Source of the DNA: Alphaproteobacteria bacterium
GTDB taxonomy: Bacteria; Pseudomonadota; Alphaproteobacteria; Rs-D84
Direction of reading: 5' to 3'
Assembly: GCA_017425725.1 (NCBI GenBank)
Contig: JAFOXU010000039.1
Span: 1 to 5,812 of the forward strand
Length of the DNA: 5,812 bases
Shown here: positions 1 to 5,812 of the stretch, piece by piece
Layout of the letters: each line of letters opens with the position of its first letter
Numbering within the stretch: the first letter of the stretch is position 1
Notes under the pieces: model-generated
Databases searched by the model: none
What the model was told of the DNA's origin: nothing
The model's input: the letters and a program-made list of their open reading frames with translations, nothing else
Made by a program: the position numbers and the translations under genes

Positions 1-297
1 TACACAAATATTCCCCCTGTAATCAGAGAGATACTTGTCCTGTTTATCATCCAAACCTTTTTCTGATAACAACCAACGTTCCATATTATCCGGATTATTA
101 GGGATTCGCAAAACAAAATCTTTACCAGTCGAATCTTCCTTTAATTTAAATGCTGTCGTTTGTGCACCAGAACGCCCCAACTGTTCACCAATTGTATACT
201 TAGAGCCAAAACCCAATTGTCCTAATAAAAAAACCTTTTCTTTATCAGATAATGGTAATACAGAAGCGCATTTTCTCTGTTCTAAAAACATCGTCAT
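1..297 (-). CDS. Protein-kinase-like protein, N-terminal part (cut by window edge)
   Basis: The reading frame is open from the start codon to the window edge, giving 99 residues with no stop; the C-terminus lies outside. Residues 35-65 read like strands beta1-beta3 of a protein-kinase-like N-lobe: a glycine-rich loop (GEQLGRSGA, 37-45), then TTAFKL, a short turn with a Gly, and FVLRIP (61-66), where kinases have the VAIK strand. The usual ATP-contacting lysine would be Arg64. Glu73 and Glu79 are possible helix-C glutamates. The catalytic loop and DFG motif are not in the window, so activity cannot be judged. I chose the ATG at 297 because AAGGGA (308-303) sits 5 nt upstream; ATGs at 303 and 291 are in frame and possible. 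A promoter lies just upstream. Coding status is well supported, while the kinase-fold call rests on motif shape only. It could also be an aminoglycoside-phosphotransferase-like or pseudokinase protein. Confidence 0.6.
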   Translation of the reverse strand, partial: MTMFLEQRKCASVLPLSDKEKVFLLGQLGFGSKYTIGEQLGRSGAQTTAFKLKEDSTGKDFVLRIPNNPDNMERWLLSEKGLDDKQDKYLSDYRGNICV

Positions 298-323
298 AAA
301 CATCCCTTTGGTTACACAATACA

Positions 324-352
324 ATTATAACAAAAAAAGCGATTTATATAAA
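324..352 (-). promoter_or_regulatory. Extended -10 promoter for the kinase-like gene
   Basis: On the minus strand there is a perfect TATAAT (329-324) preceded by TGT, making an extended -10. Seventeen bases upstream is TTTATA (352-347), a 4/6 match to the -35 consensus. Transcription would begin near 317, leaving a leader of about 20 nt that contains the AAGGGA ribosome binding site. This makes the gene independently transcribed rather than dependent on read-through from the secretin gene upstream. Confidence 0.6.
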
Positions 353-386
353 TTATTACCAGCAGATTTTTAAAATAAATTAGAAT

Positions 387-463
387 GATTTAGATGCGGA
401 ACGGTCCCGATGGCGTAGTGTACAGAAGTTACATGAGCCATCGGGACCGTCCACAGATGAATT
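387..463. repeat. Imperfect palindromic element with a perfect 14-bp GC-rich stem
   Basis: ACGGTCCCGATGGC (401-414) is repeated exactly in inverted orientation at 437-450, around a 22-nt loop. The loop can form a further 4-bp stem (TGTA 419-422 with TACA 430-433). Outside the core, pairing continues imperfectly to about 387/463, with a bulged A400 and a few mismatches. The core arms are GC-rich while the flanks are almost pure AT. The element lies after the stop of the secretin gene, so it could end or protect that transcript, but neither strand has a U-run directly after the stem, so it is not a standard intrinsic terminator. The alternatives are a dispersed palindromic repeat (REP- or RPE-like) or a structured RNA. 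The hairpin is certain; its role is unknown. Confidence 0.7.
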
Positions 464-477
464 ATTATAATTTATTT

Positions 478-2106
478 TTAGTTTAGTGGAGCCCCCCAAT
501 GCTGTTGTATTGTTCTTTCTGTATCCATTGGGCTGACCAAAACCTGTGGTGTCAAGATAACAACCAGAACTTCACGGGTTGCCGCTGTTTCACGTGAACC
601 AGACAATGCCATAAAGTCAGGATCACCCAAACCATAACGTGTATCTTCGTTTTTCTGTTTTTCAAACCCAGATACAACCAACATTTGACCAGATTCCATG
701 ATAACTTCTTGCATGAAACTACGTTCTTCAACTTCTGGTAATTGTAATGTTACCTCACCAATTGTCTGTGTGGACATACGTAACAATTCACGAACCGACA
801 TACGGAACAGCAATAAAATCTTGCCGTTTTCCAAAACATTTGGCAACAACTGCATTGTAAATCCTGTTTCCAAATCATCTTGATCAACTGTACTGGATTC
901 AACAGTTGTAAAGTTTCTTGATTCAAAACGTTTGATATATCCTGTGGTACGTGTATTGCTGACCGGTGCAACACGATTTGAACGTGTTGTAACACCAACA
1001 TTTGTCACCAACGATACCTTGCCCTGCTTTGCCAAAGATTGAATCAACGCATTTGACCCTGCAACCCCAGCCAACGAACCATTCATAATATCATTTTGTG
1101 TATACGCACCTTCGACTGTTACACCACCTTCGGTATGTGTTGCACCTGTCAATGCGGACACAGCATTTGATAATACTGCGATATTCATTGAACTGGCCTC
1201 GGTCGATGCCAGGTTATTTTTTGGATTTGCAACAATATTCAAACCTGCTGTTGAATTAATTGCCGCAGCCAAATTCAAACCAAACGCAGAATCGTTCGAA
1301 ATCGTTACCTGCAGAACCTTTACATCAATGGTTATTAACTGTGACAATCTTTTGTTTTGGCGTTCAATATATTCACCAACACGTGCCAACACAGATGGCG
1401 ATGCAGTCACTGTAATTGTTCCCAAACTGCGTGAAACAGTAAAATCTGCATTATCGCTTTTTCCGATAATCGAAGAAATCGCATTTTCTACTTCGTCCCA
1501 TTCTTTTAACGTAGATTCCAGTGACACTTCATTAGAATCATCTGTTGATACAGCCGTCTGATATGCCACCTCGGTCCCCAGTGCATACAACGTAAATGTT
1601 TTGGTTTCTGTTTCATAGAAAACAATTGAATTCTTGTCATAATACCACAACAAATCTAAATCTGTCGCAACCTGAGATAACAATCCTGACAATTTACCAG
1701 TATATGCAACATTAACCAATTTTTTTAATTTCTCTGCCGAAATTTGTCCATCTATTTTAACAGGAATACCTGTAACAGAATAAATATCGTTCGCCAAAAC
1801 TTGTAACGAAACAGGTTCATTTAACAAAATTGTAACACCTGTATCTGTTTCAAATTGGCTTGGCAGATTGTTACGATGTTCCAACACAACAGATTTATTA
1901 CCCAACCAAACACCTTCGGACATAGATACGGTATCGCCACTGGCCACCTTGGCACGTGGATTTTTTGCCATTTCAAACGCATCATACGCATTTACAAAAT
2001 CTTGATCAACAGATGCCGCAACCTTGGCAGATTCTTTGGTTGCACAGCCATTTAAACCGCCCAAAACCAAAGCACACATTACAAATATTTTTACTGGCTT
2101 TATCAT
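478..2106 (-). CDS. Type IVb pilus-type secretin lipoprotein (PilN/BfpB family)
   Basis: This 542-residue protein forms the gated outer-membrane ring through which a type IVb pilus or secreted substrate passes. It begins with a lipoprotein signal peptide whose lipobox LNGC ends at Cys21, as in BfpB and R64 PilN. Residues about 88-165 look like the STN/N0 domain (LQVLANDIYSVTGIPVKID). Residues 195-255 form a second periplasmic ring domain ending in the conserved-looking SLGTITVTASPSVL. From about 260 to 525 comes the secretin core, including the VSLVTNVGVTTRSNRVAP segment, LETGFTMQLLPNVLENGKI, and the closing block EVIMESGQMLVVSGFEK and REVLVVILTPQVL. An Ala/Ser/Asn-rich stretch (280-355) sits within the beta-domain. 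The start is fixed by AGGAGA (2120-2115), 8 nt upstream. It follows the TcpQ-domain gene by 32 bp and surely shares its transcript. Being a lipoprotein, it may not need a separate pilotin. The family call is confident; whether it serves a pilus, conjugation or secretion is open. Confidence 0.92.
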   Translation of the reverse strand: MIKPVKIFVMCALVLGGLNGCATKESAKVAASVDQDFVNAYDAFEMAKNPRAKVASGDTVSMSEGVWLGNKSVVLEHRNNLPSQFETDTGVTILLNEPVSLQVLANDIYSVTGIPVKIDGQISAEKLKKLVNVAYTGKLSGLLSQVATDLDLLWYYDKNSIVFYETETKTFTLYALGTEVAYQTAVSTDDSNEVSLESTLKEWDEVENAISSIIGKSDNADFTVSRSLGTITVTASPSVLARVGEYIERQNKRLSQLITIDVKVLQVTISNDSAFGLNLAAAINSTAGLNIVANPKNNLASTEASSMNIAVLSNAVSALTGATHTEGGVTVEGAYTQNDIMNGSLAGVAGSNALIQSLAKQGKVSLVTNVGVTTRSNRVAPVSNTRTTGYIKRFESRNFTTVESSTVDQDDLETGFTMQLLPNVLENGKILLLFRMSVRELLRMSTQTIGEVTLQLPEVEERSFMQEVIMESGQMLVVSGFEKQKNEDTRYGLGDPDFMALSGSRETAATREVLVVILTPQVLVSPMDTERTIQQHWGAPLN

Positions 2107-2138
2107 ATTTATATTCTCCTACGGCATATGAAATTTAA

Positions 2139-3059
2139 TTATTCTTCTGTTGTTGTAATCAGCAAAACCCTGTTACCCTTATAGAATTTCGCATATGGAA
2201 CCGGTGTTGCACGACCAAAATTACGAACCAGTGCAGATGCAACATCAACAAAGCGACCTTTGAATACTGCACTTGCCTCGATTGGGTATTCACGAGATGT
2301 CGCCCAAACCAAATCCCAACCTTCTTTGTTACACCAGTTTTGCAGAACTTCACGTAATGTCTGACCATTTGCAACAACCCATGAACGAACCTGATCTGTC
2401 AGGGTCACAGGCGCCTGTGCATCTGCAGATTCAGCAACTTCTATTTCTGTTTCTTCTTCAACAACTTCTGTATCTTCTGTGACGTTTTCAACCTTCATAC
2501 CCATTTTGGTTGCAAAAGCCTCGTACCCATCTGCATATTTGCCACAGTTTTTGCGCCCACTGCGTGACACAGCCAAAACGTTGCCACCGTCATCTTCCAG
2601 AACTTCACGATGCAACAATGGCATTTCAGATTCATCACTGCATTCATCTGCAAATCCAACTGGGATTTGTGTACCATGCAACATATTTGCACCACCAGAC
2701 CATTCGTCGCCACGTGCACCTAAATTAAAATTATTTTCAACAACTAAATCTGTACCTATTTTCGAAACAATGCGAATATTATCACTTTGCTTTTTCTTAG
2801 ATGTGACACCACCTGTACAAGATACATCAACATCCGCCTCTGACCCGACCAGTGGCCATGCAGGAATTTCCCTGTATGTTTCTTGCGTTTCGACAACATC
2901 ATATGTTGTTGTGTCAACTTGTTCCCATTGACCTTCATCAACAATTTTTTCTTGTTGATAAAAAACCTCTGACGTGACGATTTGTGGCAGATTTTCCGCA
3001 GCAAAGCAATAGCCAGCTGCAGTTGCAAACATTGCACAAATTAAGATTTTGCGAAACAT
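2139..3059 (-). CDS. Exported protein with C-terminal TcpQ/PilL-type domain
   Basis: This 306-residue protein has a Sec signal peptide (MFRK, a hydrophobic run, likely cleavage after the CFA-A at 18-21), so it should be periplasmic. Residues about 218-304 match the TcpQ C-terminal domain seen in TcpQ and R64 PilL: Trp227 and the ANGQTLREVLQNWCNKEGW segment, VWATSREYPIEASAVFKGRF, then ALVRNFGR and a closing YKGNRVLLI strand. In known systems such proteins sit beside the secretin and help it assemble or stay in place. The middle region (65-190) is not recognised; it has cysteines 81, 140 and 172, which could form disulfides, with Cys243 in the TcpQ domain. An acidic, Glu-rich linker (194-210) separates the two parts. 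AAAGGAAG lies 7 nt before the ATG, and a strong promoter precedes it. It is the first gene of a two-gene unit with the secretin, in the same order as pilL and pilN in R64 but without pilM between them. Confidence 0.8.
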   Translation of the reverse strand: MFRKILICAMFATAAGYCFAAENLPQIVTSEVFYQQEKIVDEGQWEQVDTTTYDVVETQETYREIPAWPLVGSEADVDVSCTGGVTSKKKQSDNIRIVSKIGTDLVVENNFNLGARGDEWSGGANMLHGTQIPVGFADECSDESEMPLLHREVLEDDGGNVLAVSRSGRKNCGKYADGYEAFATKMGMKVENVTEDTEVVEEETEIEVAESADAQAPVTLTDQVRSWVVANGQTLREVLQNWCNKEGWDLVWATSREYPIEASAVFKGRFVDVASALVRNFGRATPVPYAKFYKGNRVLLITTTEE

Positions 3060-3102
3060 ACTCAGACTTCCTTTCCCTATAGTATTCCTTTAATTAGTTA
3101 TT

Positions 3103-3131
3103 ATTATAACAATTTGACCGAATCTGTGCAA
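3103..3131 (-). promoter_or_regulatory. Extended -10 promoter of the TcpQ-domain/secretin unit
   Basis: The minus strand carries TATAAT (3108-3103) preceded by TGT, an extended -10 identical in its nine bases to the one before the kinase-like gene. TTGCAC (3131-3126) lies 17 bp upstream as a -35 element. The start would be near 3096, giving a leader of about 37 nt with AAAGGAAG close to the ATG. The -10 overlaps a short inverted repeat, GTTAT-N4-ATAAC (3097-3110), which might be a weak operator but may be chance in such AT-rich DNA. Confidence 0.6.
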
Positions 3132-3201
3132 GACCTAAAACACACTAAATATAACTAAAAAAAATCTATTCCAATATAAAATCGCACGAATCGCAAAAAG
3201 A

Positions 3202-3210
3202 TGCTATACT
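3202..3210 (+). promoter_or_regulatory. Extended -10 promoter of the suf unit
   Basis: TGCTATACT is an extended -10 (TATACT, 5/6 to consensus, with TGn in front), about 35 bp before the first ATG of the plus-strand unit. No good -35 is present at 16-18 bp spacing; TCGCAC at 3182-3187 is poor, which suits an extended -10 promoter or one aided by an activator. I saw no clear IscR, Fur or Irr site nearby, though suf genes are usually iron- or stress-regulated, so the control mechanism is not readable here. Confidence 0.45.
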
Positions 3211-3244
3211 ATCTACGACAAAATTAAATTTTAGGGGTAAATTC

Positions 3245-3796
3245 ATGCAAGATATGATTATTTTTATTACACTAGGCATAATATTAACATTAACAATCAG
3301 CGGAATTATATTCGCACAAAAAATGAACAAACGAATTTCCGAAATCACAAAAACACTGGAAATGCAGCACAGCCTGATTATAAAGATTCAATCTGTTTTA
3401 AAAAACAAATCTGCAACAAACGCTGTGGCAGAAAATGCAGAAATGATTTATCAAGACCTGCTGCAAAGTCTAATACCTATTATGGCTGCTGTCGACATTA
3501 TGCCACGCAACACATCTGAACACGCATTATGGCGTGCACTGGGTGGTATAATGGATGAATATGCCAAAAATCCTTTTACATTGGAAAAATTGCGTCGTTG
3601 TATAAAACTGGATTCCGAAGTTGCACGAAACATTGATAATTACATGCATCGTGCAGAATCCTTTTTACAGCATTTAACCACAACAGAAACTGACGGACTG
3701 TTGGCCGCCACATTTACAGATGGCTTGCTGGGGCAATCATTAACCTTTTTTGCCCAGGCAAAACAGCTTGCAACACAGAACGACCAAGGCAAATGA
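3245..3796 (+). CDS. Membrane-anchored helical protein of unknown function, coupled to sufB
   Basis: I do not recognise this 183-residue protein. It opens with one hydrophobic segment (about 4-24, IIFITLGIILTLTISGIIFA), which looks like an uncleaved membrane anchor. A Lys/Arg-containing stretch (KMNKRISEITK) follows directly, so the rest should face the cytoplasm. Residues 28-55 could form a coiled coil. Residues 62-178 look like an all-helical domain with several aromatic and Leu-rich helices (ALWRALGGIMDEY 94-106; LEKLRRCI 113-120; GLLGQSLTFFAQAKQL 160-175). It has two cysteine-poor halves with only Cys119, and no recognisable iron-sulfur, enzyme or DNA-binding motif. AGGGG (3233-3237) lies 7 nt before the ATG. 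Its TGA stop overlaps the sufB ATG by 4 bp, so translation is probably coupled. In many relatives an IscR-type regulator stands at this place; this protein is not one. A role in cluster assembly is suggested only by position. Confidence 0.8.
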   Translation: MQDMIIFITLGIILTLTISGIIFAQKMNKRISEITKTLEMQHSLIIKIQSVLKNKSATNAVAENAEMIYQDLLQSLIPIMAAVDIMPRNTSEHALWRALGGIMDEYAKNPFTLEKLRRCIKLDSEVARNIDNYMHRAESFLQHLTTTETDGLLAATFTDGLLGQSLTFFAQAKQLATQNDQGK

Positions 3797-5121
3797 CAAA
3801 ATTATCTGAAAAACTTATCACCGAGATATCAAAACAACGTGACGAGCCAGCCTGGTTACTGCAATGGCGTCTGGATGCATACAGGGCATGGACAAAAATG
3901 TCTGAACCCCATTGGGCAGAAATTGAATATCAACCAATAGACTATGATTCTTTGAATTATTATAACGAACCCAAGCCGATTGATAATTCTGATCTGTCAC
4001 AGGTATATGATAAAATGGGATTACCAGAAAACGAAAAAAAAGCACTGATGGGCATGGCCACAGACACCGTTATTGACAGCCGTTCCGTTCATACATCTTA
4101 TACCGAAGAATTAAAAAAACACGGAATAATATTTCTACCCTTTTCTGATGCTGTAAAACAATATCCAGAATTGGTAAAAAAATACCTGGGGACAATTGTT
4201 CCACAAACAGACAATTTTTTTGCCGCATTAAATGCTGCGGTATTTTCTGACGGAACGTTTGTATACATTCCACCAAACACAAAATGCCCGATTGATTTGG
4301 CAAGTTTTTTCAGAATTGAAACCGCAAAAATTGGACAATTCGAACGCACCTTAATAATTGCGGACACAGGTTCAGAACTGTCATACATGGAAGGTTGCAG
4401 CGCCCCACGCAGAACAAAGCATCAACTGCATAGTGGCGTTGTTGAAATCATCGTATGCAAGGATGCAACTGTCAAATATGCAACTGTACAAAATTGGTAT
4501 GCCGGCAAATTTGATGGCAAAAAAAATATTGGTGGCATATTAAACTTTGTCACAAAACGTGGACGTTGCGACGAAAACGCAAAATTATTGTGGACCCAGG
4601 TCGAAGTTGGCTCTGCATTAACATGGAAATATCCATCAACGATATTAGCCGGCAAAAACTCATTCAGTGATTTTTACTCGCTATCTATCACTCGTGGTGG
4701 TCAAATGGCTGACACTGGCACCAAGATGATTCACATTGGCGACAACAGCAAATCAAACATCGTGTCATATGGCGTCGCATCAGATACATCCTGTCAGACA
4801 TTTCGCAGTCTTGTGTCTTTTTCCGGCAACAATTGCACAAATGCATCAAAATGCGACAGCAAACTAATCAACGACACAGCGATTGCAAACACCCTGCCCC
4901 GCATTATTCACAATGGCACAAACAACAAACAATCGCACGAGGCATCCACAGGAACAATTGATGCAGCGACATTAAACTATCTGAATATGGCAGGCATCGA
5001 AACTGATACCGCTATTGCGCTGATTATCGGCGCAACTGCAACACCTGTATTATCACGATTACCAATGGAATTCTTGGTTGAATCGAAACAATTAATACAA
5101 ATGGCATTATCAAAGGATTAA
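3793..5121 (+). CDS. sufB: Fe-S cluster assembly scaffold protein SufB
   Basis: SufB is the scaffold subunit of the cytoplasmic SufBCD complex, on which new iron-sulfur clusters are built from sulfur passed by SufS with its sulfur-transfer partner. The 442 residues match E. coli SufB almost throughout: EPAWLLQWRLDAYRAW near the start, YLGTIVPQTDNFFAALNAAV (131-150), GQFERTL (181-187), EGCSAP (200-205), TVQNW (231-235), GGILNFVTKR (247-256), ADTGTKMIHIG (306-316), CDSKLI (354-359) and SHEAST (381-386). From memory of the E. coli sequence, catalytic Cys405 corresponds to Cys354, Glu434 to Glu383 and His433 to His382, all kept. It is shorter than the E. coli protein (495): about 30 N-terminal residues and the small Cys-rich insert near E. 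coli position 100 are missing, as in compact forms from other bacteria. The ATG overlaps the upstream stop (ATGA). sufC follows after 3 bp. Confidence 0.96.
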   Translation: MTKLSEKLITEISKQRDEPAWLLQWRLDAYRAWTKMSEPHWAEIEYQPIDYDSLNYYNEPKPIDNSDLSQVYDKMGLPENEKKALMGMATDTVIDSRSVHTSYTEELKKHGIIFLPFSDAVKQYPELVKKYLGTIVPQTDNFFAALNAAVFSDGTFVYIPPNTKCPIDLASFFRIETAKIGQFERTLIIADTGSELSYMEGCSAPRRTKHQLHSGVVEIIVCKDATVKYATVQNWYAGKFDGKKNIGGILNFVTKRGRCDENAKLLWTQVEVGSALTWKYPSTILAGKNSFSDFYSLSITRGGQMADTGTKMIHIGDNSKSNIVSYGVASDTSCQTFRSLVSFSGNNCTNASKCDSKLINDTAIANTLPRIIHNGTNNKQSHEASTGTIDAATLNYLNMAGIETDTAIALIIGATATPVLSRLPMEFLVESKQLIQMALSKD

Positions 5122-5124
5122 AAA

Positions 5125-5802
5125 ATGCTTGAAATAAATAACTTAACAGTAACCTTATCAGACCGTGAATTATTAAAAAACATATCATTAAAAATTGACG
5201 CTGGCGCACGTGTGTTATTATCTGGTCACAACGGTTCTGGCAAATCAACCTTGGCAAACACAATCGCAGGAAATCCATCGTACACAATAAAATCAGGCAC
5301 CATAAAATTCAACAAAACAGATATCACGAATGAAAACGCCACAACACGTGCATTAATGGGAATATTTTTAGGTTCACAACACGTACCAGAAATACCTGGA
5401 TTAACAATTCTTAGTTTTCTGAAACATTCTTGTATTGCGCACACGCATTTTCAATTAGGCCAAGATTTATCAATGGGACAATTTCTGGAAAAATTAGAAT
5501 CTGCACGTGCACAATTAAACATACCACAACAATGGTTAAACCGCAGTGTTAACGTTGGTTTTTCTGGTGGCGAACGAAAAAAAATAATGCTGTTACAATT
5601 AATAATGACACAACCAAAATTTGCAATACTTGACGAACCTGATTCTGGCGCAGACAATCAAACACAGCAATTAATTGCAGACACAATAAAATCAATGCCA
5701 GACACAACATTTCTGTTCATCAGTCATCAACAATCATTCACAGGTTTAGTATCACCAACACACACAATTACTTTATCTGACGGGCAAATTATGATACAAT
5801 AA
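5125..5802 (+). CDS. sufC: Fe-S cluster assembly ATPase SufC
   Basis: SufC is the ABC-type ATPase of the SufBCD complex; ATP binding by SufC drives shape changes in SufB and SufD that allow cluster assembly. It is soluble and not a transporter. The 225 residues show Walker A GHNGSGKST (34-42), the Q-loop in SQHVPEIPG (84-92; the PEIPG motif is typical of SufC), the ABC signature FSGGE (146-150), Walker B with LDEPDSG (169-175, Asp170 and Glu171) and the H-loop His201 in FISHQ. The D-loop reads SGAD rather than the usual SGLD. The protein stops soon after the DGQIMIQ strand, about 20 residues shorter than E. coli SufC (248), so the last C-terminal helix is missing or reduced. AAAGGA (5112-5117) overlaps the end of sufB and lies 7 nt before the ATG. 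The stop is 10 bp from the window edge; sufD would be expected next. Confidence 0.95.
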   Translation: MLEINNLTVTLSDRELLKNISLKIDAGARVLLSGHNGSGKSTLANTIAGNPSYTIKSGTIKFNKTDITNENATTRALMGIFLGSQHVPEIPGLTILSFLKHSCIAHTHFQLGQDLSMGQFLEKLESARAQLNIPQQWLNRSVNVGFSGGERKKIMLLQLIMTQPKFAILDEPDSGADNQTQQLIADTIKSMPDTTFLFISHQQSFTGLVSPTHTITLSDGQIMIQ

Positions 5803-5812
5803 ACACATAACA

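Noticed and set aside
35..373. Plus-strand open frame of 112 codons at the left edge
   Set aside because: It lies opposite a minus-strand frame that is open to the edge, has a good ribosome binding site and promoter, and has protein-family character. The plus-strand product resembles nothing and runs into the AT-rich gap.
398..452. Intrinsic terminator for the secretin transcript
   Set aside because: The stem is strong, but no U-run follows it on either strand and the 22-nt loop is long. It is listed as a palindromic repeat of unknown role instead.
466..471. TATAAT on the plus strand as a promoter
   Set aside because: It has no convincing -35 and would only transcribe antisense into the secretin gene; such hexamers are expected by chance in this AT-rich gap.
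2479..2931. Plus-strand open frame of 150 codons opposite the TcpQ-domain gene
   Set aside because: It is antisense to a well-supported gene, has a Ser/Pro/Thr-rich composition typical of shadow frames, and shows no ribosome binding site or family resemblance.
3111..3180. IscR, Fur or Irr binding site upstream of the suf unit
   Set aside because: I looked for the known palindromes because suf genes are often iron-controlled, but found only AT-rich sequence without a convincing match.
4841..4980. Loss of the catalytic cysteine in SufB
   Set aside because: At first the LINDTAIANT segment seemed to lack it, but counting from the C-terminal HE pair places E. coli Cys405 at the Cys of CDSKLI (residue 354), which is kept.

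Overview
The window is AT-rich bacterial DNA using the standard code, with TGA acting as a stop. It holds two divergent transcription units around a 185-bp promoter region (3060-3244), plus the 5' part of a third gene at the left edge. I would guess a low-GC, probably uncultured Gram-negative, perhaps an alphaproteobacterium. The secretin proves an outer membrane, and the AT richness and SUF gene set fit, but the lineage is inference.

Left edge (1-352): the start of a minus-strand gene that runs off the window. Its first 99 codons resemble the N-lobe of a protein-kinase-like fold, and it has its own extended -10 promoter. Between it and the next gene is a striking palindromic element (387-463) with a perfect, GC-rich 14-bp stem in very AT-rich surroundings.

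Minus-strand unit (3131 down to 478): a strong extended -10 promoter drives an exported protein with a C-terminal TcpQ/PilL-type domain. After 32 bp comes a lipoprotein secretin of the PilN/BfpB (type IVb pilus) class. Together they look like the outer-membrane pore and its periplasmic partner from an R64-like type IVb pilus or related secretion machine. The other pilus parts (ATPase, platform protein, pilin, prepilin peptidase) are not here.

Plus-strand unit (3202 to the right edge): a small membrane-anchored helical protein of unknown function overlaps sufB by 4 bp, and sufC follows after 3 bp. SufB and SufC are the scaffold and ATPase of the SUF iron-sulfur cluster assembly complex. Their usual partners SufD and SufS would be expected beyond the right edge. 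No rRNA, tRNA, CRISPR array or insertion sequence is visible.
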